DNA from: Kitasatospora sp. MBT63
GTDB taxonomy: Bacteria; Actinomycetota; Actinomycetes; Streptomycetales; Streptomycetaceae
Assembly: GCF_000710465.2 (NCBI RefSeq)
Contig: NZ_JAIZ01000121.1
Location: 1-47,575 of the forward strand
DNA length: 47,575 nucleotides
Direction: 5' to 3'
Positions 26,807-37,771 of this stretch are shown piece by piece. The translations under genes and the position numbers were made by a program. The notes under the pieces are model-generated. The model made no database searches. It had not been told where the DNA came from and saw only the letters and a list, made by a program, of their open reading frames with translations. How positions within the stretch are numbered: position 1 is the stretch's first letter; each line of letters starts with the position of its first letter.

Positions 26807-26920
26807 GAGGGCTACCGCCAGCGCTTCGGCCTGGTCGAGACCCAGCGCCGCACGCCGAAGGCGTCCTACACCTGGTACCGCGACCTGATCGCGGTCCACA
26901 AGGCGCGGCACGCACGGTAG
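26807..26920 (+). pseudogene. Second 3' relic of a GH1 beta-glucosidase
   Basis: Reads EGYRQRFGLV and then ETQRRTPKASYTWYRDLIAV with HKARHAR before TAG 26918. It matches the relic at 3106-3226 but lacks four codons (YVDF) in frame. Like the other copy it begins at the EGY/EGF position and has no upstream GH1 sequence. Confidence 0.75.
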
Positions 26921-26928
26921 GTGGGCCT

Positions 26929-27123
26929 GTGGCCGACCGGCGTGACATGAGAATGGGGACGCAGAGCCCGGCCGCACCGGGCGGCGCCAACGGCGTGCTC
27001 GCAGACCTCTTGTGCAGGCTCGAGCCGGGCGGCTCGGTGACGGTCGAGGTCCGACAGCTGCCTGCGGGTGAGCGGGTGGCGTCGGCGTATGCGGGGGCCG
27101 AGCGGCAGGTCTCGACGTGCTGA
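26929..27123 (+). CDS. Possible small hypothetical protein
   Basis: 64 codons from GTG 26929: NGVLADLLCRLEPGGSVTVE and VRQLPAGERVASAYAGAERQ have soluble-protein composition. There is only a weak ribosome-binding site and no recognised family. It may be a relic like its neighbours. Confidence 0.25.
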   Translation: MADRRDMRMGTQSPAAPGGANGVLADLLCRLEPGGSVTVEVRQLPAGERVASAYAGAERQVSTC

Positions 27124-27283
27124 CCCGGGTCGAACCGGCAGCCGGGGATGGGGCCGGACGCACGCCTCTCAAGGTCCGCGAGGGTGAGGCGGGCGCGGGC
27201 GGAGTCTCTGTTCAAGGTTGCTACCAACCGGTACGTTCGCGGTGGGGAACCCCTACTGCTCGGCGGGCGCGCCAGGAGGCACG

Positions 27284-28336
27284 ATGACGATTCCGTTCCA
27301 GGTCCGGGTCCAGGCGGCGGCCGTGAAAGCGGCCTACGCGTTGCCCGGCCCGCTGCGGAGGCTGATCGCGGGCGCGCCGGTGCGGCGGGACGGCCAGGAG
27401 CTGGCGCTGGACGCGCAGTTGCTGCTGCGTCTGCAGCAGCTCTCGGGCACCCACCTGGTCAGCCCCGGCGGGGTCGCGCACTCGCGGGCGGCGCTGGATC
27501 TGGGGCGGCATCTGGTGAGCGGCGCGCCGATCGAGCCGGTGGCGACGCGGGAGATCCGCATCCCCGTCGAGTACGGCGAGATGCCGGCCACCCTGTACAC
27601 GCCGGCCGGGCTCGCCGAGCCGTCCGGGCTACTGGTCTTCTTCCACGGCGGCGGCTGGGTGCTCGGTACCCGGACGAGCCACGACAACACCGCGCGGTTC
27701 CTCGCCCAGCGGGCGGGCGTGCGAGTGCTGTCCGTCGAGTACCGGCTCGCTCCCGAGCACATCTTCCCCGCGGCCGTGGACGACGCGCTGGCCGCCTTCG
27801 ACTTCGCCCACGCCAAGGCCGCCGACCTCGGCAGCGACCCGGCGCGGATCGCGGTCGGCGGCGACAGTGCGGGCGGCAACCTGGCCGCCGTGACCGCCCA
27901 GCTGGCCGCCCGGCGCGGTGGGCCCATGCCGGTGTTCCAGCTGCTGTTCTACCCGACCACCGACGCGTCGAGGCACCGGCGCTCGCGTGAGCTCTTCGCC
28001 GACGGGTTCTTCCTCACCAGCAGGCACATGGACTGGTTCGCCGACCACTACGCGCCCGAAGGCGTGGACCGTACCGATCCCCGGCTCTCGCCGCTGCTCG
28101 CCACCGACCTGGCCGGACTGCCGCCCGCGTACATCGCGACGGCAGGCTTCGACCCGCTGCGCGACGAGGGCGAGGCATACGCGCAGCGGCTGGTGGACGC
28201 GGGGGTGGTGGTCGCGCTCAGCCGCCAGCCGGACCTCATCCACGGGTACATCAACTTCCTGGGTGTCGGCCGGCGTTTCCGCGAGGCGACGGCGGAGGCG
28301 GCCGGTGCGCTTCGGCTGGCGCTGGCAGCGGGCTGA
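27284..28336 (+). CDS. Alpha/beta hydrolase, hormone-sensitive-lipase (esterase) family
   Basis: 350 residues from ATG 27284, with AGGAGG four bases before. The oxyanion motif FFHGGGWVLG is at about 118-127, the nucleophile elbow GGDSAGGN at about 192-199 (catalytic Ser), the Asp is expected in TAGFDPLRDEGEAYA and the His in LIHGYINF. These are the class IV (HSL) esterase hallmarks. It would hydrolyse short-chain esters. No signal peptide is visible. It is a single-gene unit; the following 700 bases hold no clear gene. Confidence 0.92.
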   Translation: MTIPFQVRVQAAAVKAAYALPGPLRRLIAGAPVRRDGQELALDAQLLLRLQQLSGTHLVSPGGVAHSRAALDLGRHLVSGAPIEPVATREIRIPVEYGEMPATLYTPAGLAEPSGLLVFFHGGGWVLGTRTSHDNTARFLAQRAGVRVLSVEYRLAPEHIFPAAVDDALAAFDFAHAKAADLGSDPARIAVGGDSAGGNLAAVTAQLAARRGGPMPVFQLLFYPTTDASRHRRSRELFADGFFLTSRHMDWFADHYAPEGVDRTDPRLSPLLATDLAGLPPAYIATAGFDPLRDEGEAYAQRLVDAGVVVALSRQPDLIHGYINFLGVGRRFREATAEAAGALRLALAAG

Positions 28337-28719
28337 GGTTCGGCGTCTGCCCGGGGCGCTGGCGGGGGCAGGAGTCCGCTCGCCGGCGCGCCTCGGGCGA
28401 GCGCTCCGCCGAGTGCTCCGGCCGAGACCGCCGGCCGCGAGCGGGGCCGGAGCGCCAGTGTCCCCACGTCTCTGGCCGCGGAGGACCGCGCCAGCAGTCG
28501 CAGCCGGCCGACCAGGAGGCGGCCGAATCGGTGGACCGGACGGAACGTCACGATCCAAGCGTGGGCCGATTCGGGGCACGAGCACTCCCGATGTGATCGC
28601 ACCGTGGCCCTGTACGCCCCTGGATGATCGACCAGGGTGAGCCTCTTGACCTCGGTGGCCCCAGCCACTAGTTTTCGGTGGAAGTCGACCCATAATCGCC
28701 GAAAGGAGGCGACCAGCGG

Positions 28720-28797
28720 ATGTACACCAACTCCGATCTCGGTCGCCTCGCCCGCCGCACGGTCTGGGTTCCGGGGCGGATCGCGCACGGCTGCTGA
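28720..28797 (+). CDS. Possible 25-residue leader or small peptide
   Basis: MYTNSDLGRLARRTVWVPGR followed by IAHGC and TGA. A near-perfect Shine-Dalgarno, AAAGGAGG, ends 10 bases before the ATG, better than those of most genes here. No homology known. It could be a regulatory upstream ORF or a chance frame. Confidence 0.35.
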   Translation: MYTNSDLGRLARRTVWVPGRIAHGC

Positions 28798-28850
28798 GTA
28801 CGCCGTTTCTGATGTGCCCGTGCGTGGCACATCCGGGCCTCCCGTCGCAA

Positions 28851-28956
28851 CCTCCCGGAACGTCGCTGTGGCCTGCCGGCCTGCGCCCGCTCCTCTCACG
28901 TGACCTCCCGCCACGCCGCTGTGGCGTGCCATTTTGCGCCCGTTCCTCTCACGTGG
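28851..28956 (+). repeat. 53-bp tandem repeat, two copies with CACGTG cores
   Basis: Unit 1 (28851-28903) and unit 2 (28904-28956) align over their whole length at about 80% identity, both starting CCTCCCG and ending CTCTCACGTG. The end of unit 1 holds the perfect palindrome TCACGTGA. They lie 80-185 bases upstream of xdhA. Confidence 0.75.
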
Positions 28957-29035
28957 CGAGTCTGAATACAGGAAGCTGCCTGAAATTGGCGAAGACGATG
29001 AATCGACCGACCGTGCACCGAAACGAAGGCCTGTC

Positions 29036-30495
29036 ATGGTAGCGGCGCGGATCACGGTCAACGGGAAAGAAGCACCGATCTCACCGGCTGCGCCCAACAC
29101 CACGGTGCTGGCCTTTCTTCGCGAGCGCGGCCTCACCGGCACCAAGGAGGGCTGCGCCGAGGGTGAATGCGGAGCCTGTTCGGTCCTGGTGGCCCGTCCC
29201 GGGGTGAACAGGCCCACCGACTGGGTGGCGGTCAACGCCTGCCTGGTCCCGGTCGCGGCGCTCGACGGCCAGGAGATCATCACCTCCGAAGGTCTGGCCA
29301 CCGCCGGTGAACCCGGCAAGCCGCCCACCCTCCACCCGGTGCAGGAGGAGATGGCGGTCCGCGGCGGCTCCCAATGCGGTTACTGCACACCGGGATTCGT
29401 CTGCAGCATGGCTGCCGAGTACTACCGGCCCGACCGCTGCGCGCACGCGGACCCGGCCGACAGTACCGACCACGAGCAGGGTCCGAACGGTTTCGATCTG
29501 CACGCGCTGAGCGGAAACCTGTGCCGCTGCACCGGCTATCGCCCGATTCGCGATGCCGCGTTCGCCGTCGGTATGCCCACCGACGAGGACCCGCTGGCAC
29601 AGCGTCGCGAGCAGTCCCCGCCGGCACCGGTTGCCACCGAATACGCCCAGGACGACAGCGAGTTCCTGCGGAAGAGCACCCTGGCCGAGACACTGCAGCT
29701 GCTGCGCGAGCGGCCCGACGCGGTGGTGGTCGCCGGCTCCACCGATTGGGGTGTGGAGGTGAACATCCGTTCCCGCCGGGCGGATTGCGTGATTGCCATC
29801 GACCGGCTGTCCGAACTGCGCGAACTGCGAGTCGAATCCGACCACATCGAGATCGGGGCGGCGCTGACGCTCACCGAGATCGAGCGCCACCTCGACGGCG
29901 GCATCCCGCTGCTGGCAGAGCTGTTCCCGCAGTTCGCATCCCGGCTCATCCGCAACACCGCGACTCTCGGCGGCAACCTGGGTACCGGCTCGCCCATCGG
30001 TGACAGCCCGCCGGTGCTGCTGGCGCTGGAGGCATCGGTGGTGCTCGCCGGTGCCGACGGTCAGCGCGAGGTCCCGCTGGCGGACTACTTCACCGGTTAC
30101 CGGCAGAGCGTGCGCCGCCCCGGCGAGCTGATCCGCGCGGTGCGCATCCCGCGGCCGCTGTCGCCGGTCACGGCCTTCCACAAGATCGCCAAGCGGCGCT
30201 TCGACGACATCTCCAGCGTGGCGATCGCTTTTGCGCTGGACGTCGAGGACGGGATCGTCCGCAAGGCACGCATCGGCCTGGGCGGCGTGGCCGCCACCCC
30301 GATCCGCGCGCTCACCACCGAAGCGGCGCTGGAGGGCAGACCGTGGGCGGCGGAGACCGTCGAGGCCGCGGCCCGGGTGCTGCAGGCCGAGGGCACCCCG
30401 ATGGACGATCACCGCGCCAGTGCCGCCTACCGCTCCGCGATGCTCGGCCAGAGCCTGCTGAAGCTGTACGCACGGACCACCGAGGCGGTGTCGTC

Positions 30496-30499
<4 letters not shown>
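29036..30499 (+). CDS. xdhA: Xanthine dehydrogenase small subunit (2Fe-2S and FAD domains)
   Basis: 487 residues. The N-terminal plant-type ferredoxin domain has C40, C45, C48 and C69; the second helical 2Fe-2S domain has C114, C117, C163 and C165 (QCGYCTPGF and NLCRCTGYRP). The FAD domain follows (VVAGSTDWGVEVN, NTATLGGNLGTGSPIGDSPP), then the CO_deh_flav_C domain. In the complex it carries electrons from the molybdenum site to NAD+ during oxidation of hypoxanthine and xanthine. ATG 29036 is chosen at the start of the ferredoxin fold, with only a weak AAGG upstream. It overlaps xdhB by ATGA, so translation is coupled. Confidence 0.93.
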
Positions 30500-32929
<2,430 letters not shown>

Positions 32930-32937
<8 letters not shown>

Positions 32938-33748
32938 CATGACGTGGGTCGCCGCGGTGGCACGGCTGCGAGCACGTCGGGAGTCCGGCGTGCTGGTGAC
33001 CGTCGCGACCGTGCGCGGCCATGCGCCGCGCGACGCCGGCGCGAAACTCGTGGTGGGGCAGACCGAGACGTGGGGCTCGATCGGTGGCGGCAACGTCGAG
33101 GCCGTCGCGATCGACCGGGCGCGGGAGCTGATCGCCGAGTCCAGGCCTGAGCCGGAGCTGATCGACTTCGCCCTGAACGACAAGGTGGTCAACCAGCACG
33201 GCGTGCAGTGCTGCGGCGGCACGGTCTCGGTGCTGCTCGAACCGCTGCCGACGGTACGAGCGGTGGCGATCTTCGGCGTCGGGCACGTCGGGCTGGAACT
33301 GGCGCGCATCCTGGCACGTCAGGACCTCGACCTCCATCTGATCGACACCCGCTCCGACATCCTCACCGAGGAGCGGCTCGACGTGCTGGCAGACGCGGTG
33401 GCGCAGGTGACCGTGCATCACACGCCGCTGCTGCCCGAGGAGGTGCTGGCGGAGTTGCCGCGCGGCACCCACGTCCTGATCATGACTCATGATCACGCCG
33501 AGGACGCCGCGCTGTGCGACGCCGCCTTGCGCACAACCCATCTCGGCTCCATCGGGCTGATCGGGTCGGCGGCCAAGTGGGTGCGGTTCCGCAAGCGCCT
33601 CGCCACCGAGGGCGGCCACGACGAGGCCAGCATCGATCGGATCAAGACCCCGATCGGGCTGGCCGACATCACCGGCAAGGATCCAGCGACCATTGCCGTG
33701 AGCGTCGCTGCCGACTTGCTGCGCACCTTCGAAGCCGAAGGGAACTGA
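32930..33748 (+). CDS. xdhC: XdhC molybdenum-cofactor maturation factor
   Basis: 272 residues from GTG 32930 (MPDMTWVAAVARLRARRESG); ATG 32939 is an alternative. The N-terminal XdhC_CoxI domain has VLVTVATVRGHAPRDAGAKL and SIGGGNVEA, and the C-terminal Rossmann domain has IFGVGHVGLELARIL near 111 and HLGSIGLIGS. XdhC binds molybdenum cofactor, helps its sulfuration and delivers it to the large subunit. It overlaps the end of xdhB by 8 bases, completing an xdhABC operon. Confidence 0.92.
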
Positions 33749-34121
33749 TTCTCCACTGCGTTCGCGAAGACGGGGTGATCGTTTGCCGGCGACGACAGCA
33801 CCACCATGCTGTCCTTCCACCGGCCGGACATCGTCGCCGCCGGGGCACTGATCGCTTCGCTCGTCGGTATGGACGTCGAACGGGGCGAGCGGGCAGGTAC
33901 GTGAGGCACCGGGCCCCGACCCGTCCTCGAGCGGACCGCCGGCAGAGCCTGGTACACGGGATGCGGGCGATGGGCACCTTGTGCGACGCGGTGATCGTCG
34001 GTCGGGGGCGCAGCGCGATTGTGTGGCTCCGAGAACGGGCTCGGTGGCCTCCCGGCCGACCTCGTGGCGGGCATGTAGGGGCGACGCCGGTTGGCTGATG
34101 ACAAATCAGATAAGGATATCC
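33749..34121. other. Gap after xdhC
   Basis: About 370 bases. The only protein-like piece is a 32-codon frame at 33809-33907 (MLSFHRPDIVAAGALIASLV...). It lacks a good ribosome-binding site and is probably a relic. The promoter of the next gene should lie near 34000-34100. Confidence 0.4.
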
Positions 34122-35060
34122 ATGAGTGGCTTGAGGGACGAGCACGACGAGCGACTGCGTCGACCGGCGGGAATCAGCTCGATATGGCTGGGTGACACCA
34201 AGGTGTCGTACGTGCCCGACGGCGATGTGCGGCTCCGGCCGCTGCAACTGCTCCAGGACACCACGGAGGAGGTGTGGGCCGCACATCCCGAGCACCTGGA
34301 CGCCACCGGCCGCCTGGTGGGGAGCGTCGGTGGTCTGCTGGTGGAGCACGGCGACCGCGCGCTGCTGATCGACGCGGGCTTCGGCCCGCGGGCGTACGAG
34401 GCTCCCGACGGCCCCCTCGGCGCGATCCGGGGAGGTGCGCTGCCGCGCAGTCTGGCCGAACTCGGCTGCAGCCCAGAGGACATCGAAGCGGTGGCATTCA
34501 CACACCTCCACTTCGACCACCTCGGCTGGGCCTGCCATCCCGCTCCTGGTGGCGAACGGCCCGTGTTCGCCCACGCCGACTACCTGATCTCCGAGCCGGA
34601 GTGGGACCGGCGCGACCTCCTGGAGGCCCAGGGCATGGCCGAGCAGGCCGCGGTCCTCGCGCAGCACGTACGGACGATCACGGACGGGCAGGAGGTCTTC
34701 CCCGGCGTCCGCGTGCGGGTCGCCTCCGGCCACACCGTCGGGCACGCCGAGTACGTCATCACCGGGGGCGGACGACGCCTGATTGCCTTTGGCGACGCCG
34801 TGATCTCGCCGATCCAGATCGACCACCCCGACTGGTCCTCGGCCTTCGACCACGACCCCGCCCTGGCCGCCGACCACCGCCGTCGCCTCGTCGCCGAGCT
34901 GGCGGAGCCCGGCACGGTCGGCTTCGGCGTCCACTTCGCCGGCGTGGTGTTCGGACACGTCCAGCTGGATGGAGACGGCCCGGCCTGGCGGCCCCTGGAC
35001 GCGCCCGAACCCGGAGCGGCCGGGGCGACGCCTCGACGAGCATCGCAGCGTGGACGGTAG
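34122..35060 (+). CDS. Metallo-beta-lactamase-fold hydrolase
   Basis: 312 residues from ATG 34122, preceded by AAGGAT at good spacing; ATG 34098 in the same frame is less likely. The zinc motif THLHFDHLGW is at about 126-135; further ligands are the His of ASGHTVGHAEYV, the Asp of AFGDAVISP and the His of GFGVHFAG. The layout resembles the AttM/AiiB-like lactonase and related quorum-signal or general hydrolase branch, but substrate cannot be inferred. It is a single-gene unit, convergent with 35134-35919 across a hairpin. Confidence 0.88.
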   Translation: MSGLRDEHDERLRRPAGISSIWLGDTKVSYVPDGDVRLRPLQLLQDTTEEVWAAHPEHLDATGRLVGSVGGLLVEHGDRALLIDAGFGPRAYEAPDGPLGAIRGGALPRSLAELGCSPEDIEAVAFTHLHFDHLGWACHPAPGGERPVFAHADYLISEPEWDRRDLLEAQGMAEQAAVLAQHVRTITDGQEVFPGVRVRVASGHTVGHAEYVITGGGRRLIAFGDAVISPIQIDHPDWSSAFDHDPALAADHRRRLVAELAEPGTVGFGVHFAGVVFGHVQLDGDGPAWRPLDAPEPGAAGATPRRASQRGR

Positions 35061-35109
35061 CGAACCCCCGCGAGGCGGCGCAGATCAGCGAACAGGCCGA
35101 GGTCGGGTT

Positions 35110-35132
35110 CGGCCCTGCTGTCGGCAGGGCCG
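35110..35132. terminator. Hairpin terminator between convergent genes
   Basis: CGGCCCTGC pairs perfectly with GCAGGGCCG around a 5-base loop. It lies directly after the stop of the minus-strand gene (35134) and 50 bases after the hydrolase stop, so it can serve both. Confidence 0.7.
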
Positions 35133-35133
35133 G

Positions 35134-35919
35134 TCAGCTGTGGCTGCCTGCGATGCGGTCGGACTCGAGCGCGGCCAGAATCGCCGTGGTCACGGTGAGC
35201 ACGGTGTCCGAGTCCTCCTGGGTGAGCTCCGGGAAGTCCTCCAGCAGCTGTTGCGGCAGCGGGCTGCCGAGTGCACCTTCCAGGAGCCGTGACAGGCGGA
35301 GCCCTGACTGCCGCATGCACAGACCGACATTCCAGCCGTTCTCGTCCTGTTCGATCGAGACGTGGAGCCGTGCAGCGGCGGCGAGGTTGTCGGGGGTCTC
35401 CGATCCGAAGGCCAGCAGCCCGGCCGTCAGGTCCGTGGCGAGTTTCTGCGGTGGCGTTTCAGGGTGGTCGCCCACGGCCGACAGGGCGGCTCGGAACCGG
35501 TCCCGTGCGGGATTGGCGACCGCCCGGTCGTTCTTGATCGAGGGTGATCCCAGCGCCGACAGCACCAGTTTGGCCACCCGGAGGGCGCACTCCCACTCCT
35601 GCTGGGGCAGGCCCGGCCACCGCTGTTGCACCTGTTCCGGGACATCGAGGCCGTCCGCGAGCCAGAGGACGTCCACCAGGCGGACATCGCGATCCTTCAG
35701 GCAGAGTCCGAGGTTCCGTCGCCCGTACAGGTCCTCTTCGACCGAGACAGCGAGTTGGCCGGCCGCCGCGGCGACGGCGGCCGTGTCGTGGCCGAAGGTG
35801 GGCAGTCCCGCCACCACCTGGGCGCCGAGTTGCGCGACGCCGGACTCCCAGTGCTCACCGAGACCGAACAGGGCGGCCCGGAAGCGGGACCGCGCGCTCT
35901 GCTGCATCACTGTGTGCAT
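35134..35919 (-). CDS. Unrecognised protein made of two homologous halves
   Basis: 261 residues. Half 1 (about 10-125) and half 2 (about 143-255) align: RFRAALFGLGEH with RFRAALSAVGDH; LGAQVVAGLPTFG with LATDLTAGLLAFG; AAAGQLAVSVEEDLYGRRNL with AAAARLHVSIEQDENGWNVG; GLCLKDRDVRLVDVLW with GLCMRQSGLRLSRLLE; and VAKLVLSALGS with VTTAILAALES. It is thus a tandem duplication of a roughly 115-residue alpha/beta unit with GLC[LM]. No signal peptide, membrane segment or known catalytic motif. AGGAG directly precedes ATG 35919, so GTG 35910 or ATG 35907 may be the true start. Function unknown. Confidence 0.75.
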   Translation of the reverse strand: MHTVMQQSARSRFRAALFGLGEHWESGVAQLGAQVVAGLPTFGHDTAAVAAAAGQLAVSVEEDLYGRRNLGLCLKDRDVRLVDVLWLADGLDVPEQVQQRWPGLPQQEWECALRVAKLVLSALGSPSIKNDRAVANPARDRFRAALSAVGDHPETPPQKLATDLTAGLLAFGSETPDNLAAAARLHVSIEQDENGWNVGLCMRQSGLRLSRLLEGALGSPLPQQLLEDFPELTQEDSDTVLTVTTAILAALESDRIAGSHS

Positions 35920-35992
35920 TCTCCTCGGATCACCATGGCGAGGCCATCACCGCGGTCACGTCGTCGGCATTGCCGTCCGTCCGCTGCCGGGT

Positions 35993-36967
35993 TCAGGAGC
36001 GGGCGTGCCGACGGTCGGTGGCGGCGTCGGCTGTGGACGTGCGCGAGGCCAGAGGCCGTACGTCGGGGCGGGGGAGCGAGGTGGCCCGGTGTACCAGCAG
36101 GTCGCGTAGGGCGTGTTCGGCGGTGGGGTCGGCGGGGGTGACCACGGTCAGGCACTGGTCGCCGTCCTGGAGGGTGGCCAGCATGTCGTAGCGGACGGTC
36201 AGCGGGCCGACCACCGGGTGGTGCAGGCGCTTGGTACCGTGGGCGCGCTGCCGCACCGTGTGGTCGTCCCACCAGGTGCTGAACTCGGCACTCTCCGAGC
36301 GGAGTTCGTCGATGACCTGGCGCAGCCTGGGGTCGCCCGGGTGCCTGGCCTGGTTGGCTCGCAGGTGGCCGACGGTCTCGCGGGCGACCCGTGTCCAGTC
36401 CAGTTGCATCGCTCGTACCCGCTCCACCAGGAACAGCATCCGGGCGCTGTTGGCCGCCTCGCCGGTGCCGAACTCCTCGCCGAAGAGCGCGGTGGCGGCG
36501 GCGTTGTGCGCCAGGACGTCGAAGCGGAAGTCGGTGAGGTACGCGGGCAGCAGCGGCATCCCGTCCAGCAGGACCCGCATCGAGTCCGCGACCGGCAGCG
36601 AGGCCTCGGCGCCGACCGGGGACCGGCTGCCGGCGATCACGTGCAGGTGCCGGCGTTCGGCCGGTGACAGCCGCAGCGCCTCGGCGAGGGCGTCGAGCAC
36701 GGCGGCCCCCGGGGTGCCGACCCGGCCCTGTTCGAGCCGGATGTACCAGTCGATGCTGACGGCGGCGAGCTGGGCGACCTCCTGGCGCCGCAGCCCCGGG
36801 GTACGACGCCGGTCCGTGTCCGGGAGCCCGACGTCCTGCGGCCCGAGGCGGGCGCGCACCGCGCGCAGGAACTGGCCCAGCTCGGCGCGCTGAGGGGCCG
36901 GTCGGCGGGGCGCCGGTCCGCGCGGTGCCGGTCGGCTGGGTATCGGTCGGTGCTCCACGTCGTCCAT
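35993..36967 (-). CDS. XRE-family regulator with MmyB-like ligand domain
   Basis: 324 residues. N-terminal helix-turn-helix of the MmyB-associated type: LGQFLRAVRARLGPQDVGLP, RRRTPGLRRQEVAQLAAVSI, DWYIRLEQGR. The C-terminal MmyB-like domain has LPAYLTDFRFDVLAHNAAAT, FSTWWDDHTV and HPVVGPLTVRYDML. Such proteins are common streptomycete regulators thought to bind small or fatty ligands. GGAGG touches ATG 36967, so GTG 36958 with nine-base spacing may be used. It is divergent from a PEBP gene across 130 bases and is its likely regulator. Confidence 0.9.
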   Translation of the reverse strand: MDDVEHRPIPSRPAPRGPAPRRPAPQRAELGQFLRAVRARLGPQDVGLPDTDRRRTPGLRRQEVAQLAAVSIDWYIRLEQGRVGTPGAAVLDALAEALRLSPAERRHLHVIAGSRSPVGAEASLPVADSMRVLLDGMPLLPAYLTDFRFDVLAHNAAATALFGEEFGTGEAANSARMLFLVERVRAMQLDWTRVARETVGHLRANQARHPGDPRLRQVIDELRSESAEFSTWWDDHTVRQRAHGTKRLHHPVVGPLTVRYDMLATLQDGDQCLTVVTPADPTAEHALRDLLVHRATSLPRPDVRPLASRTSTADAATDRRHARS

Positions 36968-37096
36968 CCTCCGGCATCGCCGCGCGATGTCCAGCGCGGG
37001 GCCTGGCACCCCGAGTACCAGCATCGGGAGAGCCTTCCCCGGCTGCCCGGTGCCTGGTGATCGTGGGAACCGAGCAACCCGTTCGAGGAGGACCCG

Positions 37097-37684
37097 ATGA
37101 CCAGCACCACCCGCGCCGCAGCCGATGCCGCTCCCGCCACCACCATCGCGGCCGACCCCGTGGACACGGACGCCTTCGGCTACCGTCCCGTCCGGCGAGG
37201 GGTCCCGGAGGGCGTCGCGCGGTTCACCGTGACCAGTCCGGACTTCGACGCCGACGGCGCCCTGCCGGACGACGCCTGGGCCGACGCGTTCGGCTGCGCC
37301 GGCCCCAACCGGCAGTTCGAGCTGGCCTGGAGCGGGGCACCGGAGGGCGCCAGGAGCTTTGCCGTCACCATGTTCGACCCGGACGCGCCCACCGGCGCCG
37401 GGTTCTGGCACTGGCTGGTCTGGGACCTCCCCGCCGACACCACGGGCCTGGGCCGGCCGCTCCCCGCCGGCGCGGTCGCGGGCACCAACGAGGCCGGCCG
37501 GACCGGCTACCTGGGCCCCTGCCCGCCGGTCGGTGACGTCCTGCACCACTACGAGGTCTCGGTGTACGCGCTGGACGTGCCCAGTCTGCAACTGCCGGCC
37601 GACACCCCGCCGACCGTCGCCGCCTTCACGATGTCGGGCCACATCATCGCCCGGGCCCGACTGACCGGCACGGCCCGCCGCTGA
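37097..37684 (+). CDS. PEBP/YbhB-YbcL family protein (second copy)
   Basis: 195 residues with DPDAPTGAGFWHW (CR1) and LHHYEVSVYALDV in the position of CR2, where the usual GPHRY is replaced by LHHYE. The core aligns with the PEBP protein at 24973-25512, but this copy has an extra N-terminal roughly 40 residues (Ala/Thr-rich) and an insertion before CR1. GGAGGA precedes ATG 37097. It is divergent from the MmyB-type regulator and followed by a strong hairpin. Confidence 0.92.
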   Translation: MTSTTRAAADAAPATTIAADPVDTDAFGYRPVRRGVPEGVARFTVTSPDFDADGALPDDAWADAFGCAGPNRQFELAWSGAPEGARSFAVTMFDPDAPTGAGFWHWLVWDLPADTTGLGRPLPAGAVAGTNEAGRTGYLGPCPPVGDVLHHYEVSVYALDVPSLQLPADTPPTVAAFTMSGHIIARARLTGTARR

Positions 37685-37691
37685 CCGGAAG

Positions 37692-37713
37692 GGGGGTGCC
37701 CGCGGGCACCCCC
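37692..37713. terminator. Strong GC-rich hairpin between convergent genes
   Basis: GGGGGTGCCCG and CGGGCACCCCC form a perfect 11-bp inverted repeat, just after the PEBP stop (37684) and before the end of the minus-strand SARP gene (37772). It can terminate both. Confidence 0.75.
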
Positions 37714-37771
37714 ACCCCGGCCGACCACCCGCGAGTGGCGGCCCGCCCGGCCGCTTCGGACGCCGGCCGGT

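Larger units (their letters stand above)
28337..29035. other. Long leader region before the xdh operon
   Basis: About 700 bases with no full-length gene. It contains a 25-codon ORF with a strong ribosome-binding site (28720-28797) and a 53-bp tandem repeat (28851-28956), described separately. On the minus strand around 28440-28660 an open frame includes SHRECSCPESAHAWIVTFRP, which may be a relic of an unknown gene. The xdh promoter presumably lies in the last 200 bases. Confidence 0.5.

Noticed and set aside
28720..28797. Cysteine-responsive leader peptide
   Set aside because: It has a single terminal Cys and no Cys run, and the downstream operon is for purine oxidation rather than sulfur metabolism.
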